A stretch of DNA of 64,000 nt from positions 558,001-622,000 of the forward strand of contig NZ_LT900024.1 of assembly GCF_900182925.1 (NCBI RefSeq), written 5' to 3'. Position numbers and translations under genes: made by a program. The stretch is from Psychrobacter sp. LV10R520-6. GTDB lineage: Bacteria > Pseudomonadota > Gammaproteobacteria > Pseudomonadales > Moraxellaceae. Below, in pieces: positions 26,170 to 35,303 of the stretch (within the stretch, counting starts at the first letter, position 1; each line of letters starts with the position of its first letter). The notes under the pieces are model-generated. The model did no database searches and was not told where the DNA came from. It was given only the letters and a program-made list of their open reading frames with translations.

Positions 26170-29100
26170 TTGTGGGTTAATACCGAACCTCTTTTAACCC
26201 AGTTGAGTGTCATATTGAACAATCATACCCCGCCTACGCATGAATCATCGGATGAAGATCCGGCCCAAAGAGATGCGCGTGCAGTACGTCGTTGGTATCC
26301 CGTATCCTTTGTGCTCAAACTACTGGTACTAATTCTCATCGTGCTGGCGATTATGTTTGCCGTATTTTTTTATATTGCTGGTACCGATTCAGGTACTAAG
26401 TTTATACTAGAGAAGATCAGCGCTGAGACCGGTATTGAGTTCAAATATGGTAGCGGTAACTTGCGCGATGGTATTTGGGTCACTGACATCGATATCGAGG
26501 CGACCGAAGATCTAGAAATATTGGTTGATAAGGCTTATATAAAGATTGGCTGGCGTGCCGTTTTTGCTAAAGAAGTCCATCTGAGTAATGCGGACATTCA
26601 GCGCATTGAAATCATTAATAAAAAGCCGCCAACTGGTGAGCCGTTCGATTATAAAACCCTCAAACTACCAGTCAATCTGCGCCTTGATCAGGCAAACGTA
26701 AAGACCATCGTCTACAAACAAGTCACTAAAGAGCCTATTGTCATTCATGATATTGCAGCGCGTGATCTAACGTGGGTAGGCAGTCAGGTGACCGTGGGTC
26801 GCGGCGATTTGCGTTATGCCGATATTGTTAAAGTCAGTGCTTTACAAGGCAGTATTGATCTACAAGGGGATTATCCGCTTGATCTAACCGCCATCGCTGA
26901 AGTTAGTGCCTTAGAAAAAGCTTATATTGCTCCCCTCGATATCACTGCAACGGGCAGCCTAAGACGTACGGTAGGTAAGGTACGTAGCCGCTATAACGAT
27001 GGGGATGTGAGTGGTGATTTCGTCGTGCAAGGACTCGATAAAGGCGCACCGTTCCAAGCCAAGCTGCAATGGGACGATATATTGATACCGTATGCCGATG
27101 AGCAAAATATGCATCTGAAAAGCGGCATGCTAACCGCTGATGGGGTTATCTCAGAGATACGACTGCGAATTAATACTGAGCTGATGGCGAAAGATATTCC
27201 TTCAGGGCACTATCAAGGTCGCGCTGTGATTGCAGACAGTCAACTGCGCATCGACCGCTTAAATGCCAATGTACCTGCTGGGCGTTTGCTTGCGCAAGGT
27301 ATTTTAGATTGGAAAAACAGCTTGGATGCCAAAGTAGTGGCGACTGGTAGCAATTTTGACATTCGCCGCGTCATCCCAAAGCAATATAGCGACTATAAAG
27401 TGTATGCGCCTCAAAAACTCAATGGCAAGCTGTTTGTCCATTATCAACAAAAAAATACCACCGGCAATCTACAGCTCAATGCTGATTTACGTCAGCGTGA
27501 TGGTGAGCATGTTAATGCTAAGATTGTACGCGGCAAAACGTCAGTGAAGTCTAAGCAAGCGGCACCTTGGTATATTGATGCCACTTGGCAAAACCTAGTG
27601 CGTAAACAACTGCCCAATATCGGTAATGTTGATAGTCCGCGTGGGCAGGCTAGTGTTATCGTTCGTGGTTCGCATTTATCTGTTGATGCCAACGCAGTGA
27701 TTAATGAGCTTAATGTTGCGCCTAAAGGTAACTATGACGTACGCGTGCGTAAAGCGGGCAACGTTATTGATATCAATCGTTTGAACTATAAAGGTATCGT
27801 AGGCGACTTAATGGGCAGTGGTCAGATTCAACTAGCCACCAAAAAACGGCCATTAACCTGGCAAATCGATGCACGAACTAATGGCTTGCTACCTAAGCAG
27901 TATCGTAGTGATCTGCCACTTGAGCGTATCTCCGGACGCATCAGTGCGCGCGGTCGTTTGCTCAATATCAGCAAAAACCGAGTCAAAGGTCAGCGCCATA
28001 TTATTAGTTTTAATAATACTGATTTGCAGGCGCAACTGGATGCTTCGCAGGACGGTCGTGCTATTGGTATTACCGGTGGCGGTGATGCCAGCGTAGATAT
28101 TATTGACGGGGCGCTATCAGTGTTTGACGCGCGTTTTGATGGGCAGGTCGATACAGCTGATGTCCCTAGCGGCCGTTTATCCATTGATGCGGCAGGCACG
28201 CCTAAGATGATCAGTTTCCGCAAATTAAACTATGCGGGCGAAGCAGGTTCTGTACAGGCAAAAGGCGCGCTTGATTTACGCGACAATATTGGCTGGAACG
28301 TTACAGGGCGCTTTGATAAGTTCAATTTGGGTTACTTCTTACCGAACAATCCGGCGATTCTCACTGGTGATTTGACCACCAGCGGAAAATGGCAGCCTGC
28401 AGCCGAAAACAATCCGAATATTCAAGGTAAATTGCAGCGTTTCGCCGTTGATTTTGAGGGTATATTAGATGCTGAGCAGTTGCCAGCCGGTAGATTAACC
28501 ATTAATGCCAGTGGTGATGATCAGGTGATTCGTATCAAGCGCTTCCGGCATGTGGGCGCGGCAGGCAGTATTGATGCCCAAGGAACCGTCGATGTGCGTC
28601 AAGGTATCGCTTGGGATATTAGCGCCGTTATGGATCGCTTCAATTTGGGCTACTTCCTTAAAGACACACCAAGCGTTATCACTGGCTCGCTAAATAGTGA
28701 CGGCCGCTGGACGAAAACGCAGCAAATTATTAATTTAAAGCAACTCAATTTAAGTGGCATATTAAAAGGCCAAACTTTAAGTGCCAAGGGTAGTTTGGCC
28801 GCTAAGCTACATTTACCTGAAGACTTAGCGAGCTATTTTGAGTGTTTGCAAGCAAAAGATGTCGAAGCGCAATATAAGCAAGTAAATGCCTTAATTGAGA
28901 GCTTAAATGCTAATAATTTAGTGATACGTTGGGGCGATAATTATCTGACCGCGAATGGCAATGCCAAGCAATTACACACAAAAATTAATATCACCAGTCT
29001 TGACCAGCTGTCAGACAAACTTGCGGGCAAAGTCACGGGCGGCGCCACCTTATCGCAACCAGCAGGACAAGCGCTCCCGACCATTTATATTGATTTGGTC

Positions 29101-31209
29101 GGTGAACGTATCGCGCTGCCTGGATTTATTCTACGCCAAGGTCGTATTCGCGGCAAGTTGGTTAATTTAGCCAATAGCCCAAGCCAGCTGATTGTCAGCG
29201 CTGAAGGGTTAGATGTGGCTGGACAAACCTTTAAAAGCGTTAATGCTTCCTTTAATGGTACAGAGCAAGCACATGTCGTCAACATCGAAGTGGCCAATGA
29301 GCAGCTTGGTATTTCTGCAAGGCTCAAAGGCGGCTTTGATCGTCAGCAGCTCCGCTGGTCAGGGGTCATAGGTAAAGGTCGCGTTAAGTCTAAATATGCC
29401 GCTTTAAACCAACTACAACCGGCGCAATTAATTGTCAACCTACCGCAAGCTAACAGTGGCGGCGCAAATGAGCTTAAAGTGCAGCTTGCCACGCATTGTT
29501 GGCAAGCAGTAGATCAGACTGGCAAGCTATGCCTACGTGAAAATCTCATTGCGTCAGCGGCGGGGGGACAAGTTAATCTTGCCGTACAAAAGCTAGATAC
29601 TTCGTTATTTGCAGTATTCTTACCCAAAGATATTGATTGGCATGGCAAGATTAATGGCAGAGCGATTGTTGGTTGGCAACGCGGCAAGCCGCCGACCATT
29701 AACACTACTTTATATTCTGATAACGGTAAAATTGGTCTTATTCAAGATGGTGATAGCGCACCCATCACCTTGCCGTATAAGCGTGTGTCACTCATTGCCT
29801 TATCCGTTCCTGAGGGACTAAAACTGCGAACCGATATTAATACGGGTCGCGGCGGTCGTGGCTATGCTGAGGTCATCGTTGACCCTTACAAAACCCCGAA
29901 GCCTATCTCGGGCGCGCTAGTGCTCAATGAGCTTAACTTAGCGATTTTCAAACCTTTCTTCCCTGGTATGCGGGTACTTGAGGGTAATATCACCATGGCA
30001 GGTGGCCTCGGCGGTACGCTCGATAAGCCGCAGTTTTATGGTGATGTGAAGCTGGCCGATGGTCGCATCGCTATGCTGGACTTACCAGTGAATTTGACCA
30101 CAGTTAATGTCGGAGCTAAAGTTCGCGGTACCCAAGCGACCATTGATGGCACCTTTAACAGTGGTACAGGTACGGGCAAGCTGACTGGTACCGTTGATTG
30201 GCAACAAAAATTGCAAGCCAAGCTTAGCGTGGTCGGCGAGCGCTTAGTATTGACCCAGCCGCCATTATTATACGCTGTGATTAATCCTGATATCGACATC
30301 ATCGTGCGTCCAGGCGACCGTTATGTCAATATTGAGGGAACAGTCAGTGTGCCATCAGCGACCATTCGTCCGCCAGAAGCCAGTGAAGATTTGATTACCC
30401 GGACCGAAGATGCAGTGGTTATTGATAGGCGCAATATTGGTAATATTGATGAGGTCTTAGCAATCTCCAAGCCTTGGTCGATTAACGCAGATATCGGTAT
30501 CGATTTGGGTGATGATGTTAGTTTTCGCGGCTTTGGAGCCGTCATTCCTCTAGCGGGTGCGTTAAATGTCACTCAGCGTGGTCAAGGTACCCTGCGTGCT
30601 AAAGGCGTGGTTCAAGTAGCGCGCCGCACTAGTGTCGATATTTTTGGACAGAACCTAGAGCTCAATTACGGTCAAATACGCTTCAATGGTGATGTAATGA
30701 AGCCCAATTTGAGTATTGAAGCAGTCAAAATTATCGACGGCAATACCGTAGGGGTTCGAGTTAGAGGCAGTCCTACAAACCCAAATATTGTGGTCTTTAA
30801 CAATGCGGGACTGACTCAGCAGCAAGCTATGAATGCGTTGGTGACTGGTCGCATCAACAATGGCAGCGCGACTCAAATCAGTGAGCAAGGCTTTAAGTCG
30901 CAAGTGACCAATAATCTGGCAGCCGCTGGACTTAATTTTGGCTTAAGCGGCACACGCAATATAACCAATCAAATAGGCCAAGCTTTTGGTCTACAGAGCT
31001 TAACGGTGGATGCATCAGGCAACAGTGAAGGTACCAATGTGAATGTCACCGGCTATGTGTCGCCTGACTTATATATCCGCTATGGGGTAGGTGTCTTTAA
31101 TGCCCAAAATAGCTTATCCATTCGCTATCAGCTGACCCGCCGTGTTTATGTCGAAGCGACCTCCGCTGCGGAAAATGTGGTTGATGTGGTTTATAGTTGG
31201 CAGTTTTAG
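26170..31209 (+). CDS. tamB: translocation and assembly module protein TamB
   Basis: A very long AsmA-like periplasm-spanning protein (about 1660-1679 residues) anchored by one N-terminal helix (VLKLLVLILIVLAIMFAVFF). The beta-taco body follows and the C-terminal DUF490/TamB domain ends in the aromatic VVYSWQF. It is thought to form a hydrophobic groove for lipids between the membranes, with TamA as the outer partner. The first in-frame ATG lies inside the membrane helix, so a non-ATG start is required: TTG at 26170, 26203 or 26215, the last with GAGTG upstream. Residues about 656-742 and 762-848 are a duplicated module. Confidence 0.93.
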   Translation: MWVNTEPLLTQLSVILNNHTPPTHESSDEDPAQRDARAVRRWYPVSFVLKLLVLILIVLAIMFAVFFYIAGTDSGTKFILEKISAETGIEFKYGSGNLRDGIWVTDIDIEATEDLEILVDKAYIKIGWRAVFAKEVHLSNADIQRIEIINKKPPTGEPFDYKTLKLPVNLRLDQANVKTIVYKQVTKEPIVIHDIAARDLTWVGSQVTVGRGDLRYADIVKVSALQGSIDLQGDYPLDLTAIAEVSALEKAYIAPLDITATGSLRRTVGKVRSRYNDGDVSGDFVVQGLDKGAPFQAKLQWDDILIPYADEQNMHLKSGMLTADGVISEIRLRINTELMAKDIPSGHYQGRAVIADSQLRIDRLNANVPAGRLLAQGILDWKNSLDAKVVATGSNFDIRRVIPKQYSDYKVYAPQKLNGKLFVHYQQKNTTGNLQLNADLRQRDGEHVNAKIVRGKTSVKSKQAAPWYIDATWQNLVRKQLPNIGNVDSPRGQASVIVRGSHLSVDANAVINELNVAPKGNYDVRVRKAGNVIDINRLNYKGIVGDLMGSGQIQLATKKRPLTWQIDARTNGLLPKQYRSDLPLERISGRISARGRLLNISKNRVKGQRHIISFNNTDLQAQLDASQDGRAIGITGGGDASVDIIDGALSVFDARFDGQVDTADVPSGRLSIDAAGTPKMISFRKLNYAGEAGSVQAKGALDLRDNIGWNVTGRFDKFNLGYFLPNNPAILTGDLTTSGKWQPAAENNPNIQGKLQRFAVDFEGILDAEQLPAGRLTINASGDDQVIRIKRFRHVGAAGSIDAQGTVDVRQGIAWDISAVMDRFNLGYFLKDTPSVITGSLNSDGRWTKTQQIINLKQLNLSGILKGQTLSAKGSLAAKLHLPEDLASYFECLQAKDVEAQYKQVNALIESLNANNLVIRWGDNYLTANGNAKQLHTKINITSLDQLSDKLAGKVTGGATLSQPAGQALPTIYIDLVGERIALPGFILRQGRIRGKLVNLANSPSQLIVSAEGLDVAGQTFKSVNASFNGTEQAHVVNIEVANEQLGISARLKGGFDRQQLRWSGVIGKGRVKSKYAALNQLQPAQLIVNLPQANSGGANELKVQLATHCWQAVDQTGKLCLRENLIASAAGGQVNLAVQKLDTSLFAVFLPKDIDWHGKINGRAIVGWQRGKPPTINTTLYSDNGKIGLIQDGDSAPITLPYKRVSLIALSVPEGLKLRTDINTGRGGRGYAEVIVDPYKTPKPISGALVLNELNLAIFKPFFPGMRVLEGNITMAGGLGGTLDKPQFYGDVKLADGRIAMLDLPVNLTTVNVGAKVRGTQATIDGTFNSGTGTGKLTGTVDWQQKLQAKLSVVGERLVLTQPPLLYAVINPDIDIIVRPGDRYVNIEGTVSVPSATIRPPEASEDLITRTEDAVVIDRRNIGNIDEVLAISKPWSINADIGIDLGDDVSFRGFGAVIPLAGALNVTQRGQGTLRAKGVVQVARRTSVDIFGQNLELNYGQIRFNGDVMKPNLSIEAVKIIDGNTVGVRVRGSPTNPNIVVFNNAGLTQQQAMNALVTGRINNGSATQISEQGFKSQVTNNLAAAGLNFGLSGTRNITNQIGQAFGLQSLTVDASGNSEGTNVNVTGYVSPDLYIRYGVGVFNAQNSLSIRYQLTRRVYVEATSAAENVVDVVYSWQF
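28135..28712 (+). repeat. tandemly duplicated module within tamB
   Basis: Two successive units of about 318 bp encode parallel sequences: PSGRLSIDAAG / PAGRLTINASG, AGSVQAKGALDLR / AGSIDAQGTVDVR, and FDKFNLGYFL / MDRFNLGYFL followed by TGDLTTSGKW / TGSLNSDGRW. The similarity is at protein level and points to an old internal duplication of beta-taco strands. Confidence 0.75.
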
Positions 31210-31300
31210 TGCCGGCTAGCTTTCGTAATGGGCAGTTTGGGCGTTGATATTGTTATCAGTTCATACAAAGCCATCGATCAATGTGACAAATACCATCAAC

Positions 31301-31328
31301 AAAAAACGCCTTATCGAAGGCGTTTTTT
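31301..31328. terminator. bidirectional terminator between tamB and hemP
   Basis: AAAAAACGCCTT-ATCG-AAGGCGTTTTTT, fully symmetrical, placed between convergent tamB and hemP so that it serves both. Confidence 0.9.
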
Positions 31329-31360
31329 GGTCACTGTGAAATTTTTTAAGGCCATATAAG

Positions 31361-31525
31361 CTACTTGGTCAAAATTAAACGATTATTACGAGTTAGGCGT
31401 AAGCGATATTCTTCGCCTTCATGCTCAATACGAACTTCTTTAGTTAGGGCAAATAGATGCTGTGATTGCAAAGTAGGTAAACGATTTTCACGGCAATTTA
31501 GGTAACGAGAGATAACCATGCTCAT
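31361..31525 (-). CDS. hemP: hemin uptake protein HemP family
   Basis: A 54-codon gene. The C-terminal half reads IEHEGEEYRLRLTRNNRLIL then TK, the signature of the HemP/HmuP family of small proteins tied to haem uptake. In Burkholderia and rhizobia, HmuP activates haem-receptor genes. The start MSMVISRYL has AGGAA seven bases upstream. A Fur box and matching promoter lie about 110 bp upstream, so iron repression is likely. No haem receptor or ABC transporter gene is adjacent, so it is a solo gene acting in trans if it is a regulator. Confidence 0.82.
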   Translation of the reverse strand: MSMVISRYLNCRENRLPTLQSQHLFALTKEVRIEHEGEEYRLRLTRNNRLILTK

Positions 31526-31637
31526 AATAAATTCCTTTTGGCTTTTTGTTAAATGGATAAGTGGCTGTATTTTTGAATAATCATCGACATAAACGGTGCC
31601 AAGCTAAGCAGAGATACACTGAAGAAGTCGAACTAAC

Positions 31638-31656
31638 GATAATGATTATCATTTAT
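31638..31656 (-). promoter_or_regulatory. Fur box upstream of hemP
   Basis: On the minus strand ATAAATGATAATCATTATC matches the classical 19-bp Fur consensus GATAATGATAATCATTATC at 16 positions, all mismatches being at one end. It covers the -10 region of the predicted hemP promoter, as expected for iron-dependent repression. Confidence 0.82.
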
Positions 31657-31673
31657 AATATAACGTTTTACAA
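31645..31673 (-). promoter_or_regulatory. hemP promoter
   Basis: TTGTAA (31668-31673) and GATAAT (31645-31650) on the minus strand are separated by exactly 17 bp. The -10 lies inside the Fur box. Confidence 0.65.
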
Positions 31674-31873
31674 GTCCATTGGTAAAACAAATCGCAGTTA
31701 TTAAGTAAAATTATGTAAATCTATTCTAAAGTCTCTATTTAATTGTCTGCCCTTATAAATATATTCTGCCGGATTAATAACGTAAGATGCCATTAATCCG
31801 GCAGGAAACTATTATTTAAGAATGAATCACTTAGGAAGTAACCACGTAGAAAGCAACTTTTTAGGAAACAATA

Positions 31874-33133
31874 ATGTTAAATAAGTTAGAAGAACAGCAA
31901 GCCAGTACTGATGACAAGTCGGTTGCTGATAGGGCAATCATTGATAAGGTGGTTAGTAATAAATCCATCGTCAATGTCGCAGTAGCGGTAATACATTATC
32001 AACAACAGTATTTGCTTGGGTTTCGCAACTCTAGCCAGCATCAAGGCGACCGCTATGAATTTGTCGGCGGTAAGATAGACGGTCATGAGACAGCATCAGC
32101 CGCATTAATACGTGAGGTTAGCGAAGAGACCGGTATTGATATACAGAGTAATCATTTGGTTAAGCTTGGTCGTTTGCATCATGACTATGGTGATAAGCAA
32201 GTATGCCTACAGGTGTATAAGATTGCATTGACAGCAAAGCAATATCAGCAGCATCAACACTGCGATTATGGATTAGAGGGTCAAGCATTAACGTGGGTAG
32301 CCAAAAACCAACTGTTGGCAGGGGATTATCCGCTACCTGCTGCCAATCAGACTATTTTGGCATGGCTACAGCTACCAACGCAGATAACGGTTACTTACCC
32401 ATTAATACATTTTAGCGAAGACACTGATATCAGCACTGCATGGCTTGTCTATCATCGACAGCATATCTCTAAAAATGCGTGGGTATATATACGCACTAAA
32501 GCATCCGATTTAGAGGGTAAATTAGCAAGCGAAACAAAGGTTACTGATGCGGAACTTGCCACTCAGTTGATTCACTTACGACCTGATATTTATAGTGTGT
32601 TGCCTTATGCTAATGCCCATCAATATAAAAGTACTGATGAAATTTTAACAAAGTCTGAAACATCAGAAAATCCACTGCCTGCTGAAATTAGCAATAAAGT
32701 TGTAGCGGTTCATTTAACGCATCATGAATTGATGTGCTGGTTTAATGATTTTCAAAGCAATGACTCTAAAGGCAGCCAATACGATTCTTCAAGCCGTCCA
32801 CTAATAGTAAGCTGCCATGATGCAGATAGTATTCACGCGGCCAATCAATTTGCTGCTACACGCTTACAACATCAACAACCACCCGTTATCGGTATCTTTT
32901 TATCGCCAGTATTAGCAACCCAATCCCATCCTGATAGCGAACCACTTGGCTGGGAAGTGTGGTCAGCATTGGCACAATTAGCTGACATACCGGTTATTGG
33001 TTTGGGTGGTTTATCACCGCTAATAGCTGAACAGGGGGCGCAGCATGGTGCCATTGGTATCGCTGGTATTCAGCATTTCTTACAAAGCCAAAGTCTAATT
33101 TTACAAAGCCAAATACTAGCTCTACAGAGGTAA
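31874..33133 (+). CDS. Nudix hydrolase fused to a thiamine-phosphate-synthase-like domain
   Basis: A 419-residue two-domain protein. Residues about 33-165 are a MutT-type Nudix domain with the full box GGKIDGHETASAALIREVSE then ETGI. MutT removes 8-oxo-dGTP. Residues about 190-415 resemble a degenerate ThiE/TenI barrel, ending VIGLGGLSPLIAEQGAQHGA, the phosphate-binding loop region. Such MutT-ThiE-like fusions are known in gammaproteobacteria and are usually annotated as Nudix family hydrolases. The second domain is poorly conserved, so thiamine synthase activity is doubtful. The ATG follows AGGAAACAATA. The gene stands alone. Confidence 0.85.
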   Translation: MLNKLEEQQASTDDKSVADRAIIDKVVSNKSIVNVAVAVIHYQQQYLLGFRNSSQHQGDRYEFVGGKIDGHETASAALIREVSEETGIDIQSNHLVKLGRLHHDYGDKQVCLQVYKIALTAKQYQQHQHCDYGLEGQALTWVAKNQLLAGDYPLPAANQTILAWLQLPTQITVTYPLIHFSEDTDISTAWLVYHRQHISKNAWVYIRTKASDLEGKLASETKVTDAELATQLIHLRPDIYSVLPYANAHQYKSTDEILTKSETSENPLPAEISNKVVAVHLTHHELMCWFNDFQSNDSKGSQYDSSSRPLIVSCHDADSIHAANQFAATRLQHQQPPVIGIFLSPVLATQSHPDSEPLGWEVWSALAQLADIPVIGLGGLSPLIAEQGAQHGAIGIAGIQHFLQSQSLILQSQILALQR

Positions 33134-33623
33134 GATTTAAGTTAATACTGACTGTATCAAACTTAATTGTAAGTAGGATATAGCCAATTAATTTTAAAAA
33201 TAATGCAGGTTGGCTGTGAGAAATTTTTGTAGTATAGAAGCTGTGGTAAAGCTGTACAGTTAGCAAGAAAATTTTTACCAGCTGCATGTGACTATTAGCA
33301 TATGTATTTTATTCTGTGTTAATAGTGGAAATAAAAGAGAACATAACCGACTGGTACAAATGATTGTTTTTCAACATATTTTACAGGTTAGTAACTATAT
33401 AACTAAAATATGAGATAAACACAGAATTGCTTACAAACCGTTGCCTTTTCCTACATTGCTGCACTGTTTTAATAGTAGCGTTACCCCTAATATAAGATAT
33501 GAAATTAAAGAGTGATTAAGTTACTAATAATAGATTATTGGTCTATTTAAGTCTCACTTGCTAAATCAACACAACTTGAATTAATAAAATCTAATTATTC
33601 ATATAACTATCAATGGTACTACT
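33134..33623. other. AT-rich intergenic region with a palindromic repeat
   Basis: No ORF or RNA gene was recognised. It contains the second copy of the dispersed palindrome (33212-33283). Confidence 0.5.
33212..33283. repeat. dispersed imperfect palindrome, copy 2
   Basis: GGCTGTGAGAAATTTTT at the left faces GAAAATTTTTACCAGC at the right, with 12 of 16 aligned positions complementary. The arms and spacing of about 70 bp resemble 17990-18057. Confidence 0.45.
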
Positions 33624-34922
33624 ATGAAAACCACCAAGTTACCTCAGTCAGCATGGTCTGACTCACAGGCAGCCGGTTCTCAATCGCAGCAAATTAACTA
33701 TCCGAATCTTCGCTATCTAAGCAGCGATAAAATGAAACAGACCGGTAGCGCCAGCAATGACGCCAGTTATGACGATAAAGACTCATATCATCTACATGAT
33801 GAAGAATCACATTATAAGCCAGATAAGTCGTCTTCAAGAGATACCTATTTCGCATATAAGCGTTTCGACAACAGCCTGATAAAGGCAACAGAGTCTGCTA
33901 TGACTAAAGACACAAAGACGACTATAAAGATCAATGATATTGAAAAGAATAGTAATATAGAAAAGCCTAGTATTGCATGTGGCTACAAAAAAAAGGAAAA
34001 GGCCACTGATATAGCGCCATCTATGGTGCAATTGTCAGACAATCAGGTTGATAGGTTACAAAATGGTTTTAAGAAAGACAACTCCGAGCTAGATAACCTT
34101 CAACAAGGTAGCTGTAATCAAGGCATTGTTGATCAGGACATGAATAACTTATCATCAGCGACGATTACACTTAGTGCTGATAAAATGGGTACTGAAAAAT
34201 CGGGTACTGAAAAATTGGTTACTGAAATACCGGAGCGAGTATTTATGAATGGATTGATCAAGCATACCGCAATTGCCTTAGCAATTATTATACCGTTGGC
34301 AGCGTTTTCAGCTTATGCTGCACCGATGAGTGCGCCTAGTACCACAACGAGTAACGTAACAACGGATAAGACTACCACTGCGACACTAGCGATCAAACCT
34401 TCATCAATCATACATAAGTCTGCAAGCAAGCCGACGACCGTAGACAGTGTTGATCTTGAGCAATATGCGGGTACGTGGTATGAAATAGGGCGTTTGCCCA
34501 TGTACTTTCAGCGCAAATGTGCCAGTGATGTGACTGCTACCTATACGGGTAAAACCGACGGATCAGGCATTACGGTAATCAATAAATGTAGTGGTGAAAA
34601 TGGCACAGCTATTACCGCTGAAGGATTGGCAAAACCTGCTGATAATACTGGCAGCAAATTGAAAGTCAGCTTTTTGCCGTCATGGATTCGTTGGTTGCCG
34701 GTAGGGCGCGCCGACTATTGGGTGCTGGCTCGTGATTCGGACTATAAGACAGCCTTAGTAGGTACGCCAGATAAGAAGTATTTATGGTTGTTAGCGCGCT
34801 CGCCTAATATTACTCAGCAGACTTATGCCAAATATCGTGAGATTGCTCAGCAACAAGGCTATGATCTAAAAGAGTTTAAGCTGACCGCGCAGAGCAATCA
34901 GACCGTTAACTTAGTTCCTTAG
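33624..34922 (+). CDS. Blc-type lipocalin, with a long N-terminal extension or an internal start
   Basis: The C-terminal 160 residues are a bacterial lipocalin of the Blc family: EQYAGTWYEIGRLPMYFQRK carries the GxW motif, and DYWVLARDSDYKTALVG then YLWLLARSP completes it. Lipocalins bind hydrophobic ligands, in Blc lysophospholipids. The frame is open for 207 codons ahead of it, encoding a hydrophilic Ser/Asp/Lys-rich stretch. An internal ATG at 34245 has CGGAG nine bases upstream and begins an ideal signal peptide (MNGLIKHTAIALAIIIPLAA), so the exported protein probably starts there (225 aa). The first ATG at 33624 lacks a good ribosome binding site. No lipobox Cys was seen, so it may be periplasmic rather than lipid-anchored. 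Confidence 0.75.
   Translation: MKTTKLPQSAWSDSQAAGSQSQQINYPNLRYLSSDKMKQTGSASNDASYDDKDSYHLHDEESHYKPDKSSSRDTYFAYKRFDNSLIKATESAMTKDTKTTIKINDIEKNSNIEKPSIACGYKKKEKATDIAPSMVQLSDNQVDRLQNGFKKDNSELDNLQQGSCNQGIVDQDMNNLSSATITLSADKMGTEKSGTEKLVTEIPERVFMNGLIKHTAIALAIIIPLAAFSAYAAPMSAPSTTTSNVTTDKTTTATLAIKPSSIIHKSASKPTTVDSVDLEQYAGTWYEIGRLPMYFQRKCASDVTATYTGKTDGSGITVINKCSGENGTAITAEGLAKPADNTGSKLKVSFLPSWIRWLPVGRADYWVLARDSDYKTALVGTPDKKYLWLLARSPNITQQTYAKYREIAQQQGYDLKEFKLTAQSNQTVNLVP
34187..34231 (+). repeat. 15-bp tandem repeat, three units
   Basis: GGGTACTGAAAAATC, GGGTACTGAAAAATT and GGTTACTGAAATACC lie head to tail and encode GTEKS-GTEKL-VTEIP. The array ends directly at the internal ribosome binding site of the lipocalin. 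Confidence 0.8.
34231..34247 (+). promoter_or_regulatory. internal ribosome binding site and start of the lipocalin
   Basis: CGGAG, nine bases of spacer, then the ATG at 34245 that opens the signal peptide. It supports an exported 225-residue product. Confidence 0.6.
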
Positions 34923-35303
34923 TAGATAGCGCTATGATAGATTGTATTATGAGAAACTAGAGTGGTAAGAAACTATTCAATGGGTAAAGAAGTTATCTTA
35001 TTAAATTATTCTTACTTTTTGATTTTCCAAAGAAATGGTCAATAGTCTAAAAAAATGCTTTCATAGGATTATTCTTAGGACAGTATAGCTGCCCCTAATA
35101 ACGGTTATCACTGGCAAAATAAGGCGTTTTGAGCTAAAATACAGACGATTTAAAAGCACTGACGCCAATAATTATTCGTATTTGTCGCTTTACCTTAGCC
35201 AGTAACCCCAGTTTCTTCTTAGTTTTATCGTATTTCATACGTTATCGTTTTATTAACCTGTTTTCATTACTATTAAATTCTACTGACCAGAAGGATGTTT
35301 CTC
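34923..35303. other. intergenic region before gap
   Basis: About 380 bp, AT-rich, with no ORF. The gap promoter should lie here but no clear consensus was found. The gap ribosome binding site (AGAAGGA) is at 35290-35296. Confidence 0.4.

Larger units (their letters stand above)
31526..31873. other. regulatory region between hemP and the Nudix/ThiE-like gene
   Basis: Holds the Fur-regulated hemP promoter (listed separately) and the ribosome binding site AGGAAA of the plus-strand gene. No other gene was recognised. Confidence 0.6.
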
